Under the pieces are notes generated by a model that did no database searches, was not told the origin of the DNA, and worked only from the letters and a program-made list of their open reading frames with translations. From UBA12088 sp964568345 (GTDB taxonomy: Bacteria; Patescibacteriota; Minisyncoccia; Phycocordibacterales; UBA12088), in contig CAZMPG010000021.1 of NCBI GenBank assembly GCA_964568345.1, positions 1 to 21,345 of the forward strand: a DNA stretch of 21,345 nucleotides. The letters run 5' to 3'. Shown one piece after another: positions 7,700 to 13,766 of this stretch. A program made the translations under genes and the position numbers. The stretch's first letter is position 1. The number at the start of each line of letters is the position of its first letter.

Positions 7700-7833
7700 G
7701 TCATTGCGAGGAGCTTGCGACGAAGCAATCCACGGGTATGTCAAACGCGGCATTATGGATTACTTCCCGCAACGCTCTGCTCGCGGCTAAGGGCCTGCGG
7801 TCGTCCCCGCGGCAGGCGGGGGTTCGCAAAGAC
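7700..7833. repeat. REP-like palindromic element, copy 2
   Basis: GTCATTGCGAGGAGCTTGCG begins the element at 7700, followed by ACGAAGCAATCC. An imperfect inverted partner (TGGATTACTTC, then GCTCGC) follows at about 7756-7784. This resembles the CGTCATTGCGAG/GAAGCAATCC palindromes common between genes in many bacteria. Bases 7814-7833 are an inverted copy, with one mismatch, of 7903-7922 in the next element. No gene is supported here. Confidence 0.6.
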
Positions 7834-7877
7834 AAGAAAAATCGCCGCCCCATTCACACTCGCTGGGAATAGGTGAA

Positions 7878-8067
7878 TGTAACCCCTCAAACCAAGTCAT
7901 ACGTCTTTGCGAGCCCCCGCCTACGGGCGGGGTGAGTCCGCAGGCGAAGCAAACCAGGATGTATTGACCCACAAAATACCTCCCGGGTTTGCTTCGTCGC
8001 CTCCCGCGAGTCGCTATCGTAAAGACGCAATGATTTTTAGTGATTGTGCGGGGTTTGAGGGGTTACA
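7878..8067. repeat. MITE-like element with 16-bp terminal inverted repeats
   Basis: TGTAACCCCTCAAACC (7878-7893) and its exact complement (8052-8067) bound 190 bp with nested palindromes: GTCTTTGCGAGC against GTAAAGAC, and GCGAAGCAAACC against GGTTTGCTTCG. It encodes no transposase or other credible protein. The terminal motif GAGGGGTTAC also occurs at 1040-1049 near copy 1. Confidence 0.65.
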
Positions 8068-8091
8068 GGTGAATAGGTACCCGAACGTGCC

Positions 8092-8120
8092 TTGCGAACA
8101 GGATAAGCCCTTGGTACCAT
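8092..8120 (+). promoter_or_regulatory. Candidate promoter of the 74-aa gene
   Basis: TTGCGA (8092-8097) and TACCAT (8115-8120) are 17 nt apart, with TGG just before the -10. The box ends 6 nt before the ATG at 8127, so the mRNA would be leaderless. Confidence 0.45.
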
Positions 8121-8126
8121 GCCGGT

Positions 8127-8351
8127 ATGGTACGCAGGTACGTCTTCGGAAGACTTTTTGCCGAACCCTCCTTTGTGGGGGGTCTAAGTAGCGTGGTTGA
8201 TATTGGCGCAACTCTACAGGCGTACAATGGGTCGGCGTCAGAAGCCGAAGCAGACCTCAAGGCTCTCAGGAACGATTGGCGCGCAGTCGGTGACGACCTG
8301 CGCGCGTCTATACAGGGGTATGAGCAAGAACAGGGGGCGGCAGCGCGGTAG
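8127..8351 (+). CDS. Small protein of unknown function, 74 aa
   Basis: The product is soluble and largely helical in appearance, starting MVRRYVFGRLFAEPSFVGGL and ending in a charged helix (EEQ-type residues from about 37). I do not recognise a named family. I accept it as a gene for two reasons: a plausible promoter box ends 6 nt before its ATG, and its 3' end overlaps the next gene by 32 nt, an arrangement typical of coupled genes. The composition (DWRAVGDDLRASIQGYEQE) looks like real protein. The competing frame that covers this stretch from 8197 is only the upstream extension of the DUF2335 gene. Confidence 0.55.
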   Translation: MVRRYVFGRLFAEPSFVGGLSSVVDIGATLQAYNGSASEAEADLKALRNDWRAVGDDLRASIQGYEQEQGAAAR

Positions 8352-8736
8352 TCCGGCACCTAACGAGGTCGTGGTGCAGGAACACTTTTCCGGGCCGCTT
8401 CCACCACCGAGCGTGCTTGCGCGGTTTGACCACGTCGTTCCCGGTGCTGCGGAGCGCATTCTCCTCATGGCTGAGCAGCAGTCGGCGCACCGGCGCGAGC
8501 TTGAGCGGAAGGTGGTTGCGTCGGACATCGCGCGGGCGAAGTGGGGGCAGGTGCTCGGCTTTATCATTGCCATTGTTGGCCTCGCCGCTTCCACGCTGAT
8601 CGCGATATACGGTAGTGCGGTCACGGGAGGGGTCGTCGGTGCCGGCACGCTTGCAGCACTGGTTGGTGTGTTTATGTACGGTGCAAAGGTGCGGAGCGAT
8701 GAGCGGATGGAGAAACAGAAGGATGTTGCAGAGTAG
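8320..8736 (+). CDS. DUF2335 family small membrane protein
   Basis: The 138-residue protein matches my recollection of DUF2335. A conserved cytosolic segment, HFSGPLPPPSVLARFDHVVP, runs from 22 to 41, then PGAAERILLMAEQQSAHR, a charged helix, and two predicted membrane helices at about 77-98 and 102-121, before a charged tail. The frame is open from 8197, but ATG 8320 is preferred: AGGGG (8313-8317) lies just upstream, and the family segment begins soon after it. It overlaps the 74-aa gene by 32 nt, so the two are probably co-translated. The family function is not known to me; its members are described as predicted membrane proteins. The gene runs toward the convergent SIMPL gene, and the 119 bases between them show no feature that I can support. 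Confidence 0.75.
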   Translation: MSKNRGRQRGSPAPNEVVVQEHFSGPLPPPSVLARFDHVVPGAAERILLMAEQQSAHRRELERKVVASDIARAKWGQVLGFIIAIVGLAASTLIAIYGSAVTGGVVGAGTLAALVGVFMYGAKVRSDERMEKQKDVAE

Positions 8737-8855
8737 CGGCCGCCTGAATCACACCACGATTAGCGGAACCTCGCACCCTCACCGACAGTCGAGGGCGCGG
8801 TGGCGTGCACCCTTTGTCCAGTATCTCTGGTTTAGAGTCTCACCGCCTCCCACCA

Positions 8856-9599
8856 CTACTCGAGCGAAAACGTGGCCCGGACGGTAACCATCACCTCCTT
8901 CTGTTTGCTCTGCGTGTCGTACGTGCCGTAGTCGCTGATGTCGACGCTCCCTGCGGAGAGGACCTGAACGATGCCGCTCGAGGAGCTCTTGAGCGAGCCA
9001 ACCTTCCGGCCGCTCTCGGTCGCGATGGCGTCCGCGCGGGCGCGTGCGTCGGTACTAGCCTGTGCGAGGAGCTTCACCCGTTCTTCGTCGAGCTTGCGGT
9101 ACGTGAGCTCGATGCCGTACGTAGCGACGCGGTAGTCAGGGCCCCCGAGCGAGCCGATGGTATTTGCGAGGCCGCTCACCTTGTCGATGTCGCTGCTCCG
9201 GACGATGACCTGCCGCGACACGGTGTAGCCGGTTTGCACGGGGGAACCGTGCTCGGGGTAGTAGTACGACGCTTGCACCGACGCCGCAGGTGTCTCAAGG
9301 TCGTCAAACCCCTGCCCGGTGAGGTCTTTCGTAATCTTTGTGGCGGCGGCGGTGAGGCGGTCGAGCCCCTGCTGCTGCCCTCCGATGGGCGCATCGGTGT
9401 CGAGCGCGATGACGAGCCGTGCGTAGTCGGCGGTTACCGCCTCTTTCGCCGAGCCGGTCACCTCGACAGTGTCGCCTGCCGTCTTTACCCGGTAGGCGGT
9501 GTAGCTCCCCATGCCGCCGAGCGCCAGGCAGCCTACTGCGAGGATGGTTGCCGCCGCAACGAGCGGCTGCGTGTAGTCAACAAGGTGCTTGATGCTCAT
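8856..9599 (-). CDS. SIMPL (DUF541) domain protein, membrane-anchored
   Basis: The 247-residue protein has one N-terminal membrane segment (about 12-33), after which the SIMPL/DUF541 domain starts with VEVTGSAKEAVTADYARLVI (45-64) and runs to the C-terminus. Family hallmarks are the early TGSAKE-type strand, the middle block YTVSRQVIVRSSDIDKV and the late stretch ARARADAIATESGRKVG. The domain would lie outside the membrane. Members of this family in other bacteria are periplasmic or surface proteins of poorly defined role. On the minus strand, a -10-like CATAAT or TATACA lies about 28-40 nt upstream of the ATG; I see no Shine-Dalgarno. It is transcribed away from the MNT gene and toward DUF2335. 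Confidence 0.85.
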   Translation of the reverse strand: MSIKHLVDYTQPLVAAATILAVGCLALGGMGSYTAYRVKTAGDTVEVTGSAKEAVTADYARLVIALDTDAPIGGQQQGLDRLTAAATKITKDLTGQGFDDLETPAASVQASYYYPEHGSPVQTGYTVSRQVIVRSSDIDKVSGLANTIGSLGGPDYRVATYGIELTYRKLDEERVKLLAQASTDARARADAIATESGRKVGSLKSSSSGIVQVLSAGSVDISDYGTYDTQSKQKEVMVTVRATFSLE

Positions 9600-9692
9600 G
9601 GTAGGTGTGCTCGGGGGGTTAGTGCTCGAGCGTGATTATGTATACAGGGAGTGTACACCCGAGGCTGCCCTGCCACCAGCACCACTCACCTG

Positions 9693-9701
9693 TGGTATGA
9701 T
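9693..9701 (+). promoter_or_regulatory. Extended -10 promoter of the MNT/HEPN operon
   Basis: TGG followed by TATGAT (9696-9701) ends 6 nt before ATG 9708, implying a leaderless mRNA. No obvious -35 is seen. Confidence 0.6.
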
Positions 9702-9707
9702 GCTAGC

Positions 9708-10043
9708 ATGCGACTCGAGCACTACCCACAAGACACGCTGACCATGCAACTCCTCGACATTGTCGGGGAGCACGTTGACCTCGCGACCCACCGCGTCTTT
9801 TACTTCGGGTCACGTGTGTGCGGCACGGGCGATGAGCGCTCCGATATTGATGTTGGTATCCTGGGCCCCGAGCCACTGCCGTTACACGTACTCGCTCGTA
9901 TCCGCGAAGCGGTAGAGGAGTTGCCGACGCTCTACACCATTGATATTGTAGATGTCGGCGCTGCTGACGATCGGTTTCAAGGTGTCGCGCTGCGCTGTAC
10001 CGAGGATCTCACTCTGTCGGGCGCTACCCCCGTCCATGGATGA
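9708..10043 (+). CDS. Minimal nucleotidyltransferase (MNT, MntA/HI0073-like)
   Basis: The 111-residue protein has the MNT catalytic pattern G-S-x10-D-x-D: Gly34-Ser35 in FGSR and Asp46/Asp48 in SDIDVGIL. A third acidic residue follows in TIDIVD (Asp79 or Asp82). Small proteins of this family act with a HEPN partner. In the described type VII toxin-antitoxin pairs, the MNT protein transfers AMP to the HEPN toxin and neutralises it. The start is ATG 9708 because a -10 box ends 6 nt before it; the frame is open from 9651. Its last 8 nt overlap the HEPN gene. Toxin-antitoxin function is inferred from family and arrangement; a HI0073/HI0074-type enzyme of unknown substrate is the alternative. Confidence 0.85.
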   Translation: MRLEHYPQDTLTMQLLDIVGEHVDLATHRVFYFGSRVCGTGDERSDIDVGILGPEPLPLHVLARIREAVEELPTLYTIDIVDVGAADDRFQGVALRCTEDLTLSGATPVHG

Positions 10044-10422
10044 CACCACAAAACAAGACGCCGTACGTGCCGGTTTCCATGAAGCGCTCGCCCGCCTCGC
10101 GGAGGCGGTGCGAGACGCGGTGGACGACCTCGATCGCGATGGAGCCATCCAGCGGTTCGAGTTTACACTTGACCTTGCGTGGAAGGCGCTCAAGACGGTG
10201 CTCGAGGAGCGCTATGGCGTGGTGTGCCGATCCCCCAAGGGGTGCCTCCGTGATGCGTACCAGCAGGGCATCATCGCGTACGATGCTGCGTGGCAGGAGC
10301 TCGTGGATCTTCGTAATCTCACTGCACACACGTACAACCGCACGACGGCAGATCGCGTCTTTCGAGCATTGCCTCGTGCGGTGGAGCTATTCGAGCAGCT
10401 CGACGCAATGCTCGGGAAGTAA
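10036..10422 (+). CDS. HEPN-like nucleotidyltransferase partner (HepT/HI0074-like)
   Basis: The 128-residue helical protein resembles the HI0074 nucleotidyltransferase substrate-binding family. The segment RFEFTLDLAWKALKTVLEE (40-58) is typical of it, and the HEPN-type motif R-x4-H-x-Y is intact at Arg93, His98 and Tyr100 (RNLTAHTY). That motif is the RNase and AMPylation site in HepT toxins. ATG 10036 is chosen because it gives this family N-terminus and an 8-nt overlap with the upstream MNT gene; the frame is open from 9952. Its TAA (10420-10422) shares its last base with the ATG of the NifU-like gene. Whether it is a toxin or a non-toxic substrate-binding subunit cannot be decided from sequence. 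Confidence 0.85.
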   Translation: MDDTTKQDAVRAGFHEALARLAEAVRDAVDDLDRDGAIQRFEFTLDLAWKALKTVLEERYGVVCRSPKGCLRDAYQQGIIAYDAAWQELVDLRNLTAHTYNRTTADRVFRALPRAVELFEQLDAMLGK

Positions 10423-10658
10423 TGCCCCACATGGATACCCGCGAAGCTCACATTAGAGCACTCCTCGACAAGGTGCGGCCGTATGTACAGATGCACGGTG
10501 GGGACGTGCAGCTCACCAGGATAGAGGAGGGTACCGCCTACCTCAAGGTGTTCGGTGCGTGCGTCGGCTGCGGCTTGGCGCATGCAACATACACCCAGAC
10601 GATCGGCCCCCTCCTCGTGCGCGAGGTGGAGGGGGTGACGGCGGTGGAGTTTGAGTGA
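10422..10658 (+). CDS. NifU C-terminal domain protein (Fe-S scaffold)
   Basis: The 78-residue protein is a stand-alone NifU-like domain. It opens with the family pattern ALLDKVRPYVQMHGGDVQL (13-31) and keeps the Cys47-Val-Gly-Cys50 pair (GACVGCGLA), the CxxC ligands that hold a bridging [4Fe-4S] cluster in Nfu proteins. Such proteins deliver Fe-S clusters to apo-proteins. ATG 10422 overlaps the TAA of the HEPN gene by 1 nt; Met4 is an alternative start. The purine run GGGAAG sits just upstream. The next gene is a ferredoxin, a plausible client. Being fused translationally to an MNT/HEPN pair is unexpected. Confidence 0.85.
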   Translation: MPHMDTREAHIRALLDKVRPYVQMHGGDVQLTRIEEGTAYLKVFGACVGCGLAHATYTQTIGPLLVREVEGVTAVEFE

Positions 10659-10664
10659 TATGAT
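10659..10664 (+). promoter_or_regulatory. Candidate -10 box before the ferredoxin gene
   Basis: TATGAT overlaps the stop region of the NifU-like gene and lies 49 nt before the ferredoxin ATG. No clear -35. It may be unused if the genes are co-transcribed. Confidence 0.3.
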
Positions 10665-10713
10665 GCATGTATCGGCCGTGTGCGCCGTATTACCCGAGTA
10701 ACCAGGAGCTACT

Positions 10714-10974
10714 ATGGCAGACCTACGTGAGTACCCCCGCGCAAAGGAGGGAAGCAGTATTACGAAGATCGTCGTTGACCGCGACCTATGCATCGCCGCG
10801 GTATCCTGCATGGCGGTTGCCTCGGGAACGTGGGAGCTCGACGCTGAGAACAAGATCGTCGTGAAGAATGCAAACGACGTGGACGATGCGACGCTCGTCG
10901 CGTCGGCGGAAGCGTGTCCGACCAAGGCGATCTTCCTCTACGACAGCGCCGGGGCGCAGGTGTATCCGAAGTAG
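10714..10974 (+). CDS. Single-cluster ferredoxin
   Basis: The 86-residue protein carries one Fe-S site built as Cys26-x2-Ala29-x2-Cys32 followed by Cys68-Pro69. The usual second cysteine of a CxxCxxC site is alanine, so only three Cys ligands remain. A [3Fe-4S] cluster, or a [4Fe-4S] cluster with a non-Cys ligand, is the likely form. The remainder (VDRDLC, WELD, EACPTKAI) matches the small ferredoxin family used as electron carriers. ATG 10714 has a good Shine-Dalgarno, AGGAG at 10704-10708. It lies between a NifU-like scaffold and an FAD reductase, suggesting a small electron-transfer unit. Confidence 0.85.
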   Translation: MADLREYPRAKEGSSITKIVVDRDLCIAAVSCMAVASGTWELDAENKIVVKNANDVDDATLVASAEACPTKAIFLYDSAGAQVYPK

Positions 10975-10975
10975 C

Positions 10976-11060
10976 GAGAGAAAAGTAAAAAGAGGAAAGA
11001 GAAAAGGAGTGGCGTGAACTCGTTCCCTTCTTTTCTCTTTTTACTTTTCTCTTCTCTCTC
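10976..11060. repeat. Purine/pyrimidine hairpin repeat, copy B
   Basis: AGAGAAAAGTAAAAAGAG (10977-10994) is complemented exactly by 11035-11052. Flanking purine and pyrimidine tracts extend the imperfect stem across 10976-11060. It begins 1 nt after the ferredoxin stop and could act as a terminator or RNA-stability element. Same type as copies A and C. Confidence 0.7.
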
Positions 11061-11084
11061 CCGTGACCCATCCACACCCACCTG

Positions 11085-11114
11085 TTCACGGCTGAGCGCG
11101 AGGTGTCGTACAAT
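11085..11114 (+). promoter_or_regulatory. Promoter of the FAD oxidoreductase gene
   Basis: TTCACG (11085-11090) and TACAAT (11109-11114) are 18 nt apart. The box ends 7 nt before ATG 11122, so the mRNA would be leaderless. Confidence 0.5.
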
Positions 11115-11121
11115 AGGTACT

Positions 11122-12375
11122 ATGCAGGAGTACCGGTACGTCATCGTGGGAGGCGGCATCGCCGGCACGACCGCTGCGGAGACGATTCGCGCCCACGACG
11201 CCGAGGGCAGGATAGCGATCATCTCCGACGAGCCGCACCCCCTCTACTCACGCGTCCTCCTCTCGAAGCCGCTCTGGGTGCTCGGGAAGCAACCGTTCGA
11301 CAACGTATGGCTCAAGAAAGACGCGTGGTACGCGGAGCGCCGCGTGCACCTCTTTCGCGGCCTGTCGGCAGTCGCGCTCGACACCTGCCTTAAGCGTGTG
11401 ACGCTCTCGGACGGCGACGTGCTCTCGTACGAGAAACTCCTCCTTGCAACCGGGGCGCACAGCAGGAAGTGGCAAGTGCCGGGCGCGGACAAGCGGGGCG
11501 TACACTACCTACGCACCGTTGACGATGCGCGTGCGATAGCAACACTCGCCCAGGGTGAGCCGAAGCACGTCATCATGATCGGGAGCGCGTGCGTGTCGTT
11601 CGAGATCATCGAAATACTCCACACGCAGGGCTTTCGGGTGACCGAGGTCATGCGTGAGCAGTACTTTTTCGAGCCGCAGCTCTCGCGCGAAGAGGTCGCC
11701 CCCATCGAGCGGACGCTCGCAGAGCAGGGGATCGAGATCGTGCGCGGCGTGGAGGTCGCAGAAGTGCTCGGAGGTGAGTCGGTCACGGGCGTGCGGCTTA
11801 TCGATGGCCGTGAGCTAGCGTGCGACAGCATCCTCCCCTTCATTGGGGTGGATCTGCCCGTCGAGTGGCTGAAAGCAGCGGGTATCGCGACCCACAAGGG
11901 CATCTACGCTAATCAGTACCTCGAGACGAACGTGCCCGGCGTGTGGACCGCCGGCGATACCGCCGAGTGCTGGGACACGGCGCTCGGGGAAACGGTCATC
12001 ATGGGCAACTGGATGAGCGCACGTCTCCAGGGCGAGGTGGCGGGAAAGAACATGGCAGCGTCGGATGCGCGTGCGCGTACGCCGTTCGAGCAGGTCTCCT
12101 TCCACACGTCGCACGGTTTCGGCTTTCAGATCGGCTGGGTGGGCGACGTGCGTCCGCTCCCCGACCGTACGATCGTCCACGTACCCGTTCCGAACGATAC
12201 CCGCGACCACTGCCGCATCGTCGTGCGTGGTGGCCGCATCATCGGGGGCACGACGGTGAATCGCCCCGACCTCATGGGCACGCTCACGAAGCTCGTTGCA
12301 GCGAAGGTTGATGTGTTGGGCACGCTCGACGCGCTCGCGCGAGGTGAGGTGGTGCTTGCGTCCCTCGCCACATGA
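11122..12375 (+). CDS. FAD-dependent pyridine nucleotide-disulfide family oxidoreductase
   Basis: The 417-residue protein resembles rubredoxin/ferredoxin reductases and the NirB N-terminal region. It has the FAD-binding motif VGGGIAGTTAAE (9-20), the ATGAHS block (109-114) and the second FAD motif TAGDTAE (276-282). The NAD-binding site, usually GGGxxGxE, reads GSACVSFE (154-161), with two of three glycines replaced, so pyridine-nucleotide binding may be altered. No redox-active CxxC pair is seen. A C-terminal domain of about 100 residues follows. The frame is open from 11014, but ATG 11122 gives the family N-terminus and follows a -10 box by 7 nt. It probably exchanges electrons with the upstream ferredoxin. 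Confidence 0.85.
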   Translation: MQEYRYVIVGGGIAGTTAAETIRAHDAEGRIAIISDEPHPLYSRVLLSKPLWVLGKQPFDNVWLKKDAWYAERRVHLFRGLSAVALDTCLKRVTLSDGDVLSYEKLLLATGAHSRKWQVPGADKRGVHYLRTVDDARAIATLAQGEPKHVIMIGSACVSFEIIEILHTQGFRVTEVMREQYFFEPQLSREEVAPIERTLAEQGIEIVRGVEVAEVLGGESVTGVRLIDGRELACDSILPFIGVDLPVEWLKAAGIATHKGIYANQYLETNVPGVWTAGDTAECWDTALGETVIMGNWMSARLQGEVAGKNMAASDARARTPFEQVSFHTSHGFGFQIGWVGDVRPLPDRTIVHVPVPNDTRDHCRIVVRGGRIIGGTTVNRPDLMGTLTKLVAAKVDVLGTLDALARGEVVLASLAT

Positions 12376-12540
12376 CTCGTGCCTCTAGAGCACGGCTTTC
12401 AGTACGTGTCGCAACGGGGAAGTCATGTGAAGTTTCGTTGTGTGCATGATGGTGTTGTGCGGACCGTCATTGTGTCTGCCGGCAGGAAAGAGGTACCGCA
12501 CGGGACACTCCATTCAATCGCGAGACAGTCTGGCGCGGTA
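12376..12540 (+). pseudogene. HicA-like toxin gene remnant
   Basis: Translation immediately after the oxidoreductase stop reads as HicA: EHGFQYVSQRGSHVKFR, then KEVPHGTLHSIARQSG. The HicA core is present, including the catalytic His of GSH. About 13 N-terminal residues (usually a start plus the first helix) are absent, and the usual tail after RQSG is lost where a hairpin begins at 12538. The frame has only a GTG (12379) for a start and stays open to 13113, fusing to the next gene by chance. No HicB partner is visible nearby. I regard it as a decayed toxin gene. Expression from GTG is not excluded. Confidence 0.5.
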
Positions 12541-12603
12541 GTGCCGTGTTTGGCACTACGCGCGTTGTGTGACACAGAGGTACCTGGTACCGTACCTGGT
12601 ACC
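12538..12603. repeat. Hairpin plus GGTACC repeat cluster
   Basis: GTAGTGCC (12538-12545) and GGCACTAC (12552-12559) form an 8-bp stem, extended by GCGC pairs across a one-base bulge. Close by, TACCTGGTACC occurs twice in tandem (12581-12591 and 12593-12603), giving three GGTACC sites within 25 bases. The cluster sits exactly where the HicA homology ends. Confidence 0.6.
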
Positions 12604-12610
12604 TTTATCC

Positions 12611-12638
12611 TTGCTCGACGCGAGGGGTGTGGTATTGT
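12611..12638 (+). promoter_or_regulatory. Promoter of the Cys-rich gene
   Basis: TTGCTC (12611-12616) and TATTGT (12633-12638) are 16 nt apart, with TGG directly before the -10. The leader of about 58 nt can form a small stem, TCCCG/CGGGA, ahead of the Shine-Dalgarno. Confidence 0.5.
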
Positions 12639-12702
12639 CATAAGGTCCCGCCGAAGGTCAGACGGGATAGACAAGAAGCAAACAAAAGAAAGGGGAATAA
12701 AG

Positions 12703-13113
12703 ATGAATATTGTCACGAGACCATGTCCGTCGGTCATTTCTCTCAAGGAGCTCACCGAGTACCTGGAGGACCAGGCGAGGCAGTTTCTCGATAATGCAGC
12801 TGCGAAAGCAGCACCGGTGAGGTCTGGCGAGGGAGGGGCGGATTCGGGCGACCAGGCCACTGCGGCCAATGAACACGCTGAGGCTCGCGTGCTGTCGAAT
12901 TTTGACGGTGCACGCGCCAGGGAGATCCTAAAAAACGTCCAGCAGCTCCGACTTTACGGTGCTGTGCGCTGCGAGGATCTGGAGTGCAGGGAGTCGCTTG
13001 AGCGGTGCCACCTGTGGAGGAATCCCGGGGTCCACAAGTGTGATGATTGTATCGCGCTTGAGGCAATCAATCCGTATAACTCCCAGCAAACTCGTACGCG
13101 CGTCCGCGCATAA
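12703..13113 (+). CDS. Cys-rich protein of unknown function, possible zinc ribbon
   Basis: The 136-residue product has no family that I recognise. Residues 1-35 look helical (SLKELTEYLEDQARQFLDNA), 36-60 are low-complexity, 65-85 are helical, and the C-terminal part holds Cys90, Cys95, Cys102, Cys113 and Cys116 with His103 and His111. That spacing (CxxC at 113-116 plus upstream Cys) suggests a metal or zinc site. ATG 12703 follows a strong Shine-Dalgarno (AGGGGA, 12691-12696), and a dedicated promoter and terminator flank the gene. The same frame is open upstream into the HicA remnant, but that join is not supported by the initiation signals. Function unknown. Confidence 0.65.
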   Translation: MNIVTRPCPSVISLKELTEYLEDQARQFLDNAAAKAAPVRSGEGGADSGDQATAANEHAEARVLSNFDGARAREILKNVQQLRLYGAVRCEDLECRESLERCHLWRNPGVHKCDDCIALEAINPYNSQQTRTRVRA

Positions 13114-13146
13114 GTTTCCCCGGAAGGCGTCGCCGCGTCTTCGTTT

Positions 13147-13174
13147 GCCGGCAGGGTTTCCTGCCGGCTTTTTT
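13147..13174 (+). terminator. Rho-independent terminator after the Cys-rich gene
   Basis: GCCGGCAGG (13147-13155), loop GTTT, CCTGCCGGC (13160-13168), then six T (13169-13174). A textbook terminator. Confidence 0.93.
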
Positions 13175-13188
13175 GTAGCGTGTGGGGA

Positions 13189-13197
13189 TGGTAGCAT
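13189..13197 (+). promoter_or_regulatory. Candidate extended -10 of the adenosyltransferase gene
   Basis: TGG plus TAGCAT (13192-13197) ends 8 nt before ATG 13206, which would make the mRNA nearly leaderless. It argues against the in-frame GTG 13182 and ATG 13188 as starts. Confidence 0.4.
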
Positions 13198-13205
13198 ACG
13201 CATAT

Positions 13206-13766
13206 ATGCTCTACACGCGGGCGGGGGATGGCGGAACGACACGCACGTTCGGGTGCACAGGGCGCGTGAGTAAGGCCTCTGCCGTGGCGGAGGCGCTCGG
13301 TACGCTCGACGAGCTCACTTCGTACCTCGGCCTCTGCCGCGCGGAGCTTGCGGGAAGCTACCGTATGCCTCCCGGCACGGCGCGTGCACGAAAGATCGTC
13401 GATGTTGTGGAAGATCTGCAAGAGACGCTCTTCACGATTCAGGCGGAGGTGGCTGGGGCAGGTAAGCGCGTCGCGCGTGCGAAGGTGCGCTGGCTTGAAG
13501 CAGCGACCGATAGCATCGAGCACGTGCTTCCGCCCATCCGCTCGTTTACGGTGCCCGGTGCTTCGCGGAGTGGCGCACTCCTCGATGTGGCACGCACCAT
13601 TGCGCGGCGTGCGGAGCGCCGAGTCATTGCGGCGCACGAAGCGGGGACACCGGTGCGTGCGCCAACACTCGCCTACCTCAACCGCCTCTCGTCGCTCCTC
13701 TTCGCGCTCGCGCGCTACCTCGCTCACCTCGACGGCGCTACGGAGCACGCACCGCGGTATCGGTAG
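13206..13766 (+). CDS. PduO-type cob(I)alamin adenosyltransferase
   Basis: This enzyme transfers the adenosyl group of ATP to cob(I)alamin to form coenzyme B12. The 186-residue protein shows the PduO/EutT-type nucleotide motif YTRAGDGGTTRTFG (3-16), then VSKASAVAEALGTLDELTSYLG (21-42), the Arg-rich segment ARTIARRAERRV typical of the catalytic arginines, and YLNRLSSLLFALARY near the C-terminus. I prefer ATG 13206 because family members start two or three residues before YTR and a -10 box lies just upstream; GTG 13182 and ATG 13188 are in-frame alternatives. No B12-dependent enzyme or cobalamin gene is in this window. Some archaeal and CPR members may have other roles. Confidence 0.85.
   Translation: MLYTRAGDGGTTRTFGCTGRVSKASAVAEALGTLDELTSYLGLCRAELAGSYRMPPGTARARKIVDVVEDLQETLFTIQAEVAGAGKRVARAKVRWLEAATDSIEHVLPPIRSFTVPGASRSGALLDVARTIARRAERRVIAAHEAGTPVRAPTLAYLNRLSSLLFALARYLAHLDGATEHAPRYR

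Noticed and set aside
7576..7872. 98-aa plus-strand open frame after fusA
   Set aside because: It is a translation of the REP-like repeats, with no family resemblance or plausible start signal.
7700..8067. CRISPR array
   Set aside because: The repeats are inverted palindromes at irregular spacing, with no direct repeats separated by uniform spacers and no cas gene.
8805..9635. 276-aa plus-strand open frame over the SIMPL gene
   Set aside because: It is antisense to the SIMPL-domain protein, which has a membrane segment and clear family motifs.
12379..13113. A single 244-aa gene joining the HicA remnant and the Cys-rich protein
   Set aside because: A promoter and a strong Shine-Dalgarno precede ATG 12703, and the middle section is translated repeat and hairpin DNA.
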